Source of the DNA: Antedon mediterranea
Lineage: Eukaryota > Echinodermata > Crinoidea > Comatulida > Antedonidae
Length of the DNA: 64,000 bases
Direction of reading: 5' to 3'
Assembly (NCBI RefSeq): GCF_964355755.1
Contig: NC_092679.1
Coordinates: 21,948,432 to 22,012,431, forward strand
In this document: positions 32,901 to 44,000 of the stretch, piece after piece
Layout of the letters: each line of letters starts with the position of its first letter
Numbering within the stretch: the first letter of the stretch is position 1
Position numbers and translations under genes: made by a program
Notes under the pieces: generated by a model
Databases searched by the model: none
What the model was told of the DNA's origin: nothing
Seen by the model: only the letters and a program-made list of their open reading frames with translations

Positions 32901-35900
32901 ATTCTGTTTTTAATCGTCACATGGAACTAGGCGCACAGTTGATCCTATTAATGTTACATTAAACGCATTATCAACTATAAAAATAAGTCACACGCATGGT
33001 TGACGAATAGTCACTTCCTGTGCAGTCAACTCATCTGAAACTAGACTCCCTCTACTGTCCCGAAACAAAAGCTTGCTAATATGTTATAAACACTAGTGGA
33101 AATTTATTTCATAATTTTTTCTGTTTCTGTATATTTCCTTATCGTCATCTTCAGCCTAGCGGCAGATGAAACTAAAGAGTTGCACTTGGTTTCAGCTGAA
33201 CTCCAAGGTGAACAATTAGGCCCAGCACCTAGGCTTCGGTATCCCCTGGTGATGATAGTATCGTCCATCAAAACTCAACTAGAAGCTTACCAAGCAGCAG
33301 TCATTGTAAGTATAGTAATGTACAGGACCACTTGAACATGCACTGTGGCAGCTAATGGTGAGGATGAATAATGGTGAGGATGAATCGGAAATACATTAAC
33401 ATATAGTAGAACCCATATTAAGGGGACATCTTCAAGACCCAATAAAATGTCTCTTTAGTAGGGCTGTACCCTGAATAGGGGTTGGCTGTACTATTTAAAA
33501 CATATATTTTCTCTTGTTTGTTTGATGGAAAAATGTTCCCTTAATAGGGGTGTCCCCTGAATAGGGGTTGACTGTAGTGTTTAAAACATATATTTTCTCT
33601 TGTTTGTTTCATGGAAAAATGTTCCCTTAATAGGGGTGTCCCCTGAATAGGGGTTGGCTGTAGCGTTTAAAACATATATTTTCTCTTGTTTGTTTCACGG
33701 AAAAATGTTCCCTGAATAAGAGAGTCCCAAAGAGGTGTTCTACTGTTTGTACTTTAGATCCAATTGCATGTTCCATTTGCTATAAATACAACAAGAATAT
33801 GCACTCTGACATAGTCTATTGAACACCATGTGACCCACAATCCTCCAATCAAATCTATGTATGTATGTCATAATGGCAACCATTATACTTTATTAGGTTT
33901 GTTATAATACTAAATGTATAAATAAACTTGTCCCTCATGAATTATGTGAAATCTTTTGACACAAAACCATTCCTAAATTCGGGCTGATTAAAGGAAATAT
34001 TTACTCTTACAGATGAGACACTGGTAACATAATTCGCAGAGGTAATAATATTATGTATACGATTAAAATTGTGGTTTTTTTTTCATAGGAATCTTTAATT
34101 GCAATAATACATCTTCCTGATGATTCGTACGAAGTACCTTGTCACATGGTATCACAACTACTACAAACAAATACAAAGCAAGTTTATGATTTACAGGTCT
34201 GTATTACAACACAGTAGAACCTCTATTGAGGGGACACCACCTTCGGTGCATTGCTGTGTCCAAGGGGAAGGTGGAAGCTTAAAGGTTTTGGTCTAAACAT
34301 GGAGAAATAATACTAAATTGTGACCCAACAGAGTGTATTATAGCACAGTAAAACCTCTATTAAGGGGACACCTTCAGGTGCATTGCTGGGTCCAAAGGGA
34401 AAGTGGAAGCTTAAAGGTTTTGGTCTAAACATGGAGAAATAATACTAAATTGTGACCCAACAGAGTGTATTATAGCACAGTAAAACCTCTATTAAGGGGA
34501 CACCTTCAGGTGCATTGCTAGGTCCAAAGGGAAAGTGGAAGCTTAAAGGTTTTGGTCTAAACATGGAGAAATAATACTAAATTGTGACCCAACAGAGTGT
34601 ATTACAACACAGTAGAACCTCTATTGAGGGGACACCACCTTCGGTGCATTGCTGTGTCCAAGGGGAAGGTGGAAGCTTAAAGGTTTTGGTCTAAATATGG
34701 AGAAATAATACTAAATTGTGACCCAACAGAGTGTATTATAGCACAGTAAAACCTCTATTAAGGGGACACCTTCAGGTGCATTGCTGGGTCCAAAGGGAAA
34801 GTGGAAGCTTAAAGGTTTTGGTCTAAACATGGAGAAATAATACTAAATTGTGACCCAACAGAGTGTATTATAGCACAGTAAAACCTCTATTAAGGGGACA
34901 CCTTCAGGTGCATTGCTGGGTCCAAAGGGAAAGTGGAAGCTTAAAGGTTTTGGTCTAAACATGGAGAAATAATACTAAATTGTGACCCAACAGAGTGTAT
35001 TATAGCACAGTAAAACCTCTATTAAGGGGACACCTTCGGGTGCATTGCTGGGTCCAAAGGGAAAGTGGAAGCTTAAAGGTTTTGGTCTAAACATGGAGAA
35101 ATAATACTAAATTGTGACCCAACAGAGTGTATTATAGCACAGTAAAACCTCTATTAAGGGGACACCACCTTCGGGTGCATTGCTGTATCCAAGGGGAAGA
35201 TAGAAGCTTAAAGGTTTTGGTCTAAATTATGACCCAACAGAGTGTCCCCTTAATAGTGGTCCCCAAAAAAGGTGTTCTATTCTACTCTATTTGTCAACTT
35301 AAATTTCATTGTTGGGTCCAAGTTACACTTTTCAACTACAACTCTCCTAAGAGTCACGTCATGTCTGTGCTTTCAACTACGGCGTGGTCTCGTCTGACCA
35401 CGACTGTGGCTGTGTGAGCTAGCCTCCTACTCGTCTCGAAAGATGCACTAGGTACACATGAGAATTTTGTGTACAATGGGCCACCTATAATGGACCACCT
35501 AGAGTTTATAGTCCTTATCTGAGAAGATTTGTTCTACCACCAGAACCATGGAGCGAGTGAGCCTCAAACCCTTGCCATAAAGCTATAGATTACGTCTTGT
35601 ATTCTTAACCGCTTGGCCACTCACTCAGGTGTGTTATAATATTGAAATATTTAATCCTATCCCAAGAGGCATGTATTTTATTTAATACTTTTAATAATTT
35701 TCTATATTTTTTTTATAGAGAATGTACATTGCTGCAGATTCCACCTCTAGATTAAATCAAACAAATATTGGATCTGAAAACGCGGAACAAAATCTTGGTG
35801 ACTGCACAGTTTGTCAGACCTCTGCAATAACTCGCGTCATTTTACCGTGTAAGCATGCATGTTGTTGCGATTCCTGCTTTTCTCTATTGAACATGTGCCC

Positions 35901-36045
35901 AATATGTCGCGGCTATATTTATTCATATTTTCGTTTAGGAGATGAAACACAACAATTGGACGAAGGAGTTATGGATGATGATGGTATATTTGGCAAGTTT
36001 TACAGATTTAATGATTGGTTAAATAGATCGCTTGGTTTTCTTTGA
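29959..36045 (+). CDS. CGRRF1: CGRRF1 orthologue, membrane-anchored RING E3 ligase (6 exons, complete)
   Basis: Cell growth regulator with RING finger domain 1, an ER-associated ubiquitin ligase in vertebrates. Exons: 29959-30062, 31534-31670, 32044-32215, 33155-33305, 34089-34196, 35719-36045. Total 999 nt, 332 residues, the length I recall for the human protein. Exon 1 encodes an N-terminal membrane anchor (residues about 14-33). The middle part shows family blocks VKLTSSVACKV with YWG, LRYPLVMIVSS and IIHLPDDSYEVPC. The RING is near residues 255-295: C-TV-C, LPCKHACCCDSC, then CPIC, giving C-x2-C, C-x-H-x3-C-x2-C and C-x2-C. The acidic C-tail (DEGVMDDDG then a Phe-rich end) is unlike the basic vertebrate tail. 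Every junction is in phase; intron 3 looks U12-type. A second ATG directly follows the first. AATAAA lies at 36208-36213. Confidence 0.95.
30063..30740. other. First part of CGRRF1 intron 1
   Basis: Dense in short TAGGCTAG and TAGGCCTA words (about 30085-30250 and 30470-30495), a simple low-complexity style seen across this window, plus a TATATA run at 30677-30692. No coding potential recognised. Confidence 0.6.
30745..31441. mobile_element. TIR element packed with TTGCGCAATTT palindromes
   Basis: The left end (about 30745-30795: TGTTATGCGCGATTTGAACG then ATTTGCGCAATTTGAAATTG) is a near-perfect inverted copy of the right end (about 31395-31441). Inside each arm TTGCGCAATTT and its reverse AAATTGCGCAA recur about seven times on the left and seven on the right. 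The middle (30910-31300) is unrelated and contains a short GC-rich island (31100-31135). No transposase frame. About 700 bp, in CGRRF1 intron 1. Confidence 0.85.
32216..33154 (+). other. CGRRF1: U12-type GT-AG intron of CGRRF1
   Basis: The donor reads GTATCCTTTT directly after GAATA, an exact match to the minor-spliceosome GT-AG 5' consensus. Near the 3' end TTCCTTATC (33135-33143) matches the branch motif TTCCTTRAY at all but one position and lies 11 bases from the AG at 33153-33154. Splicing here is phase 2 (TA plus C gives Tyr) and joins VPEY to LAADE. Confidence 0.8.
33412..33750. repeat. Family E, three-unit tandem repeat
   Basis: Starts AGTAGAACCCATATTAAGGG and then repeats a unit of about 95 bp three times: GTTCCCTTAATAGGGGTGTC, CCTGAATAGGGGTTG, GCTGTAG, TTTAAAACATATATTTTCTC, TTGTTTGTTTCATGG. 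It ends GGTGTTCTACTG, the reverse complement of the start. It lies in CGRRF1 intron 4. Confidence 0.88.
34211..35275. repeat. Family E, large tandem array in CGRRF1 intron 5
   Basis: About eight units with a period near 137 bp. Each unit runs CACAGTAAAACCTCTATTAA, GGGGACACCTTCAGGTGCAT, TGCTGGGTCCAAAGGGAAAG, TGGAAGCTTAAAGG, TTTTGGTCTAAACATGG, AGAAATAATACTAAATTG, TGACCCAACAGAGTG. Two unit variants exist: GAGGGGACACCACCTTCGG with CAAGGGGAAGG, and AAGGGGACACCTTCAGG with CAAAGGGAAAG. They occur in an order suggesting a multi-unit duplication. The array ends in an inverted terminal piece, GTCCCCTTAATAGTGG then GGTGTTCTATTCTACTC. Confidence 0.95.
35415..35632 (-). mobile_element. SINE family S with tRNA-like head
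   Basis: The minus strand begins GAGTGAGTGGCCAAGCGGTT, an A-box-like tRNA(Ser/Leu)-style start. About 45 bases later comes GGGTTTGAGGCTCACTC, a B-box-like segment, followed by the family body down to CATCTTTCGAGACG. A full cloverleaf does not fold convincingly. It lies in CGRRF1 intron 5, about 85 bp before the last exon. Confidence 0.75.
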
Positions 36046-37005
36046 TTTGAAACTGTACGGTTGAGCCTCACTGTCTCGTAAGAAGATATTTTCCATGATG
36101 GCGCCCTCATTCAGAACCTGTTTGTTCCTATGTGATTAGTGCATCATAGTGGACACCCTCAGTTAGCAGACATGGAACTTTGTTATGTTTTAATAACTTA
36201 GCAACCAAATAAAAAAAATTATAAAAAATACAATTTATATCCCAAAAATTTATGAAAATCATTAATTTATATAAATTGTATTGAAATAATACTATGACAA
36301 TGACATTTTATTTTCTTTGTAAATAAAGTAGATAAATAAATGACAAAATGATTATTTATAATTACAAAATTACTATAGTAGATTGATAGTACAACAATAA
36401 AAACAGTACATATGTATTATGAATTTTTATATATATTTTATAATAGAAGATAATTATAAAAGAGTAGGCATAGCTATCTGTCTAATATATTATTTTGAAA
36501 GTTAAAAATTATCTTTTGCATAGATAAAATATAAATAAATTATTATTTAAACATTTGATACTTTATTTTTAGCAATTTGTAGGCCTATACATTTTAACTT
36601 GGTAGTACAGTAATTTAATAGTTAATGTATATATAAAGTATGTTCACTAGGGTAATTTGTGTGAATTGAAAGTGTTACTGGACTAGTAGAAAACAGTTTA
36701 ATATTAGCTTATCATGTTCATTATTAACTTCCCAGTTACAGAACATTCCCTGTGGTGTTTAGTGCAATCATTTTTATCTGCAATTGTATGAATACTATGA
36801 GAAGAAACGTAATTAATCATATTTCTACTACAGTACCTAAGCGACAGCTTAGAATTTTAATTCTTTTATAACAAAAAAATGGGATCATCATATTCAAATA
36901 AAAATAACCTGAAATTTACCAAAATATGTTTGTTACATTAGTGGACTTCATGCAACCATACAACAATTATCTCTTTGCTGCATCAGATTTTGTTTGCGGC
37001 ATAAT
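36046..37005. other. CGRRF1 3' flank and AT-rich spacer
   Basis: Contains the probable CGRRF1 3' UTR with AATAAA at 36208-36213. Beyond about 36250 the DNA is very AT-rich with no gene recognised. Confidence 0.6.
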
Positions 37006-37009
37006 TGTA

Positions 37010-37195
37010 CCAAGGCAATCTACCAAAGGATACTGAGCTCCGAAGATCAAAGAGTTTGTCTGTGGCTGCGACACGACCAGTCCCATGCTGCGGAGAATAT
37101 ATTGTACAGCACTGTTGGTATTTTTCGCAGCCAGACATAAGAACAAAGAACTGTTATGAGTTCCTATTTGGCCAAGACGAGCTCAGTGTCCTGTT
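37010..37195 (+). repeat. Dispersed repeat R, copy 3
   Basis: GGATACTGAGCTCCGAAGAT to GACGAGCTCAGTGTCC, homologous to 11015-11200 and 20975-21150. In this copy a frame reads PDIRTKNCYEFL, close to PDIRSKDCYEFL in copy 2. Confidence 0.8.
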
Positions 37196-37274
37196 GTTAG
37201 ATTGAATAGATTGAACATAGGTTTAAAGAAATTTTCATTATGCACAATATACAATTTTTCAAAATTGTAAGGGT

Positions 37275-37590
37275 GTGTTTTACATTGTGCTGGACACTAC
37301 TGATCGTGAGATCGCGGTTCGAATCCAACTCTGTTTCATTGCTTGTATCCTAGGCAAGAATAGATACTTTACTAATACATTTTCCTCTCTTCCATCCTGG
37401 TGTATAAATGAGCACCGGGTTAGATCAAGACAACTTTGCGCTGATTACTAGCTGCATTATGGGAGTATGTTTCCATAATTGTTGATGCAAAAATGACCGG
37501 GGTAATAATGTTCAGCACTTAGAGGTTTCAAAACATTAGGCGCTATACAAATTCAGGATATTATTATTATTAATATTATTACCGTATATC
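37275..37590 (+). mobile_element. SINE family T, tRNA-like head and (ATT)n tail
   Basis: The B-box-like GCGGTTCGAATCCAACTCTG near 37313 is followed by the body and a 3' end reading GGGGTAATAATGTTCAGC, AGAGGTTTCAAAACATTAGG, CGCTATACAAATTCAGG and an ATT repeat tail. The same 3' end lies at 47022-47094. Confidence 0.8.
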
Positions 37591-37599
37591 GTAGGTCAT

Positions 37600-40500
37600 G
37601 CATTTATCAACCAGCTATTTTTGCGTTGTGTTCTCATCATTTGTTGCCATACAACCAAGCCCTTTAAAGTATGTTTTTAAAAGCCAAATTATTATTTTTT
37701 TATTTCTCTTTCATCATGGTATTTTCTCTTTTTAAATTTTTTTTAAATTCCTTACATTTATAAAATACAGCACTCATATTGTTTTCGAGTACTCGAGTAC
37801 CTCTCCCCTCTTAAATTTAGCTAACCCGTGTACTATCCCATAAAGGTTCTTGAAAAATATTTGAGAAATAATAGGCTCTTTTGATCCAGATTCTAGCACA
37901 TCGTCATTGCATTCAACCTAATATTTCTGAAGAATGCATCGTTAAAGTTGCATCTTATATAGATTTTAGAGGACAAAATAATACTGAAACAAATAATAAG
38001 AACTGTTGTTCACGTTTCATTACAAATTATATAATTTTGAAGGTGTATTTTTATACTGTATTTCTACGTCATTCACTAACTAAAACCGCCTGGAGATCGA
38101 ACATGTATGAATTCCATTTTGGTATACCGATTTTAACTCTGGAAATTTGTGGACGAGTTGATGATATTTTGGGTATGAATATTGTTGATTAATGATACTG
38201 ATATTATTGTCTATCAAATATTGTGAATTGTAAATCAATTATTGCTATTTTTAATACTTTTAAAACAAATGTGTTATATCTTTTAGATAAATCTATTATA
38301 TAAAACGTAGATTTGTTGATTTTGTGATTTTATGTTATTGGCAATAGTCACCTAATATTATGTGGTAGCGTCCGGTGACACATGTTTTTGTGACCGATCG
38401 TCGCGAGACTCGAGTAGGATAGAGAGAGAGAGGATAGGCTAGGCCTGGGTGGTTTATTTTGAAGATTAGTATAATATTCATTTGTAAAAGGTTAGTTATA
38501 CATATTATACTTTTACAAATGACGTTATGGTAAGTTTAAGGTTCGGGAAGCCGTACTTTATTACAATTGTAACATATTTTGGCTTAAACTGTTTGTGTTT
38601 TGGTCTGAAATCTTGGGATATTTAGATTTTTTTTGCGGAGCGGAAAGAGCTGTTTCAACGCCTCAGAATGACGTTTTTAGCCGTGCTACTACTATTGTTG
38701 AAGACCTGGATCCCGGCCTAGATAAATACTTGTCTTCGGGACATTACACAATATAGTAAACGTAATACTTAATACTATCTAGGTTAGCTAAAAGTGGGCA
38801 TGGTGCCTAAGTCATAATTAGATAAACTAGCCTCTTTTGGTGTAACCTAACTAAAAGTAATATTAATATAATTTAGGCTAGGCTAGAGGCAATGAAACTG
38901 TTTAGAGGCCTACCTAGCTTAGTTTCTGGGCCATCATAGGCCTATCTGTAGTATATACTGTATATGTAGGCCTAGCTATCCGTGACTTGTACTACTACTA
39001 GAGTATTAAAGAGTAGACCTGTACTACAGTACTAGTTAGGAGGCTTATTAGGTCTTTATTATGAGAGGAAAATAAAGCCTATATAATTTAGAGGTTACAT
39101 TAGTTTAGTAAAAATTGTTTAGTGGTAGCCTACTAGAGTGAGGTGTGTGACAATCACTGCCTCGTCTGAATTTGGTTGAATTACCAATATCGTCTCCCCA
39201 TAAAAAATGTTATCACTCAAACTATTTTAAATGCGACTGATATTGTAAACAGAGGAATATCAACAGTTTACAGTACTAGCACTTTTTTCTAAATTCATAA
39301 TTTATTTGCTTGAAATGAAAGCGTTGGCTAACTGTATATAATACTCAGCATGCGTATTCACGTTTTCATCTTCAAATGGTTGTACATTCTGCGAATATTT
39401 TAATGGAAAACATAACGCTTTTTTTCTTTACTGAAACATTGGATGTGCATGAATAAATTCTCAAAGTAGAAGACAGGCTGCTTTAAGAACAAAATTCACC
39501 TTTTGAATGATGTTGATGCTAAAAAATAATTAACAAATTAATATGATATTACAGTCTACCTTACTATTGTTTTATAATAATTTGAGAAAAAAGATATTGT
39601 ACCGTAAATAATTTTGACTACCAGGGAATATTAAAATTATATAGTATCAAGTACTGTACAGTTAGTACTAAATGTGTGAGCTGCTAGTGTTAACTGGTAA
39701 TTAAAATCTCAGACATCATAATCCCTTTTCACAAGTCCTCAGACAACAAATTTATAATTATATTATTGTCGTTTTGCTAGGTTGTGCCACACTATACATT
39801 TTGTGTTTAATATGCTGTATGCTAGCGGTTACACCATGGAGCCATCTATCTAGTTGGTGAATTTATACAGTAATGATCTTTTTACAACCTGAATGTGACA
39901 TATAGAGAAAATTGCGATGTGCGTTCGTCCTAAAGTAAACACATTTTTTTGCCAAAAAATTACAGTTCTAGTACGCGAATTAAAGGTTTAAAAGGCGTCT
40001 CAGCACGATGCGCAACTTGAGTATTGGTTTAAAAGGCGTCTCAGCACGATGCGCAACATGAGTATTGGTTTAGGAGGAAACACTGTACAGTAGGGGACAA
40101 GGTTTCAGGGTTTTTTTATGTAAAAAATCTAATGTAATTGTAACTTTAAACTAAGTTTACCTTTTGCCAATAGGTACTGTACAGTACATAATTTACCTAA
40201 TACATAGGAATATTCAAGAAGTTGCTTATTCTATTTGCTATTGTAATCCGTTTATTGATATTTTTTGTGATACTATTATTGTTTTCGTTGTAAGATTACT
40301 GTTGCTATTAGTATTACATCTATTTAATTACTTTCTATATGATAATTTGCTACATGGTATTGATTTACCTGTAATTTTAGCTAATTGTGTTGTTACATTT
40401 ATTGATTCAATCCTGTTATGGGCGACTTTGGTCGCTGTTGGATGAAGATGAAATAAAAAAAATTAAAAAAACAAACTCCAAAATATTGATTTACTAAATA

Positions 40501-41004
40501 TATAAATAGTATAATGAATTTATAAGATTTAGAGTCATGTGTTACATCCAACTACGTCTTCATACTTCCTTTAATAAGCAGATTTATCAAATATTACTCA
40601 TCGTAGGAAGTCCCATTTGAATGGCTTCCAATTTGTATAGCTCACTGCCCATATAACATCCACTTCAAGTCAATACGATTTCTTATATACAGTTGGATCG
40701 ACGTCCTCACATTTCAAACCATAAAGCAGCATACCTCGAAATCTTCACACAACAATTATTTGTTTGAGATGTACAGTATGTTGTCTTGATATTGTTTTTG
40801 TTGACAGTATATTGAAATTTGTTGTTAACCTTTGACCTGTCAGTGAAACATAAGCTTTTCCTTCGTGTTCTCAGGAGGCTAACTCATTTCCTTGTTAACT
40901 TGTTCTTACTAGCATTTAGATCATGATGCAAGCCAAGTTCTTGGCCTGACATCGATCCGTCAACTTGACTGAAAGAAATCAGCATCCAGAGATCTCGTCC
41001 CAAG
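37600..41004. other. Intergenic region between CGRRF1 and SAMD4
   Basis: Probably contains the SAMD4 promoter and 5' UTR exon(s). A comparatively GC-rich patch at about 38365-38450 (GTCCGGTGACACATG, GATCGTCGCGAGACTCGAG, then a GA run) is the best promoter-like candidate, unproven. 38800-39060 is rich in TAGGCCTA words. A perfect-looking two-unit tandem of about 40 bp (GGTTTAAAAGGCGTCTCAGC...) lies at about 39987-40068 with one base difference. Open frames at 37881-38192 and 40164-40445 are not recognised. Confidence 0.5.
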
Positions 41005-44000
41005 ATGCCGACGAACGGTAAACCGACGTTTCTCTTTCGGGATCAAGTCAGCGCCGTCTCCAGTCTGTTCAAGGAATGGAACCACTGCGAACAAACAGTT
41101 GCGTTGTATTCTCTTTTGAAACGGATAACGTCGACACAGGCTCGTTTTCTCGCGCTTGTTTTGGATCAGTCTAATAGCGAGTCTGACTCGTTTAAGCAGC
41201 TGGAATTAGAAGCAAACGATCGAAGTGAGTATCTCCCTTTTTTTCTCTACTTCGATTTCATCTCTTCATAGTTTCTCTTTAGTAATAATCTAATCTAATA
41301 TTTGTCATACTCGTAGCGCTTTTAAAATCCTTTTTATAACATGTAAATTTGAGAAATTCCACACTTGTTTCCCATATTAATTGACCTAATGAAAGTCTAT
41401 ACTAAAAAAAAAAATTAACTTGCCCTTTGTGTACTATAAGTCACAGCGCCATTTTAAACATCTCATAAAACCATTTTGATCTTGCCTATTTTGTTTGTAT
41501 TGGTGGCATAGCATACCATACACTGTAGTATGTATTTGAATAGGGCAGTGTTTATTCGAGGGAGGCGTTTTTTTGGGTGTAATATGGAACAATTTATATT
41601 CAAATAAATACTTCCTAAGTAATATGAAAAAATACAACACAATTAATATTGAGAAGTGATAAAATACAGTAAAAATTGTATCAAAATGCTTGGTAAATTG
41701 AAGATCATGTCATTGTCAATCAATAAATTTTATTACAATTTAGAAATGTTTTGTACAGTAATGCAATATTGTGTACACTATATGCATGTGGTGGGCCACT
41801 TATTCGAGGCAATAATTGCCCCAAGGTGTTTATTCAAAGCGGGCCGTTTATTTGAATATATACGGTAGCTAGTTTTAGGCTAGCGAAAATTCCATGTTGA
41901 CAAGTAAAATCTTAAGCCAACTGGTCCAGTGGATAAATTGAATCAAGCCCTGGTCATTAATTTTATTGGTATTGCTTAAGATAGGAAGTGCATCAACATT
42001 ATTTCCTCATTAAGAAATATCCTGCTAAATTGTTAATTTGTTGCAATTAATTAATAATTTGATAATTAATTCCATCTTGATTTTGTTCAGATTATTCGGG
42101 GTTTTTTGAAAGAAATACATGAAATAAAAAGTTGAGTTTCCTGCGTTTTTCTAGAAGGGTTTTTTGAACTCGCAAGAACGTCACAAATGATGTCTGCCTG
42201 TGATAGCTGTTGACGTCATTAAGTTGCGGCCTCGAAATTCTTTCTTTTCATACTAAATTGACCATTGATTTATCAGCTACAAGATTTCTAGCCATTTTAT
42301 CATAACAAATTATTTTCAATTCTCTTTTATTTAAATAATTTTTGTTGGATAATTCTTGTTCGGTAAACAAAAAACACATTTTGACTATTTAACTGACTGA
42401 TAGAACTAATGTTTATTTCATAGTTTTTTTTTTCACTCTAAAAATATATCTTAAATTTGTATCTTCATGCTGTGTTTTATATTGACGATGATAAGATATT
42501 TATTTTATCTTATCTTTTTTTAGACATACTGTACACCGTATAGTTTGATGATATTAGTTCATGTACTGTACTACTGTATTTCTTCAAAATATCAGAAAAT
42601 CAAATCTAAGCCGAATACACTAATTTTTACAATTTTATAAATTGTTTTGTTTATTTTTAGACATGATATCTTATTTTTCATAAATCTTAAGGAAAATTTT
42701 ATCTTTTTTTAGACCTACACTGTATAGTTTGATATTTGTTCATCTATATTTCTCCAAAATAAAATATCAACAAAAATCTAAATCTAAGCCAAATACACTC
42801 GTTTTTACAATTTTATAAATTGTTTTGTTTATTTTTAGACATGATGTCTTATTGTTTGTAAATCTTAAGTAAAATTATAATTGTTTGGCAATTCTTCAAT
42901 TACCAGGATGCATAGTACACTTATAATAATCGACGTACATTATTGTACTTTGTTATTCCTATGAGCATTTGTATACGTAAATCTTGCATTATTTCCACCC
43001 ACTTACAGAGAAATCCGACAAGCTTAAACGTGTCTCCGCATTTGAAACAAAAATTATTTTCTTTTTTTGGATTCAAACTCATTTTACTACGCATATTATG
43101 AAAATTGAAGTAATGTTAGAATTGTTATGAAGATGTACAGTTAACAGAAAAAATGTAATTAAACTATTTTTTTATGACGGTTGTTGTCTAAAATGTGTCA
43201 ATTTTGTAAACAGTAGGCTAGATTTTTGTGGGATTTTTCACAGGTGAATTCTAGTTTTTTGGAGGAATAGGGAGGTCTAACATGGGCATTATCACAAAAA
43301 AAACTTTAAAATAAGTCTTGATGTACTAAAAAAAAATTATAATTTTTTTTTTAAATTTTAAACATTTGTACACTTTTTTAAAATAAAAATTCCATATTTA
43401 TATAATTTATTAAATTTTAAATATCACCGGGCGGTTTAGAATTAATGTTCTTTGCCTGATGTGTTTATATATTAAAATTAATGTACACAGTATTATTATT
43501 TGACTGAGAAGGGATGGGTGGGTGCAAGTTGGAGGTGGTTTGTTGCATCATCCAGTTCCATCTGAATTTAAAATGGATACAGTACATTTTATAAATGACA
43601 AATGTTATTGACATTTCCCATCATTTATTTTCTTTCCTTTCAATCCCATCAATAGTTAGAATGTTTCTTCAATATTAATTTTTTGTATTAAATGTTTAAT
43701 AATAATTAATGGAAGTCTGATAAAACAAAATATAAAATTAATTTTTTTTGATTATGAATAATTAATTAGTAGTGTTATCTACCATTAATATCTAGCATAT
43801 AACCATTGCGTTTCCTATTTGCTGAATCATGGCCTACTATAATATTAACAGTACTATAAATCTAACTGTGTTGCCATTAAAATATACAAGCCTACATAAA
43901 GTTACTAGGTCATATCCTGCACAAAAACAAAGGGTCGCCTATAAATAGACGTGATGAGCCAATTGTATGAGAGGGTATTTGCTGTTCACCCACACTCATT

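Noticed and set aside
37881-38192. Open frame of 103 codons in the CGRRF1-SAMD4 spacer
   Set aside because: No recognised similarity, no flanking splice logic, AT-driven composition.
40164-40445. Hydrophobic open frame upstream of SAMD4
   Set aside because: Leu/Ile/Phe/Tyr richness is expected from AT-rich DNA; no family similarity or conserved start context.
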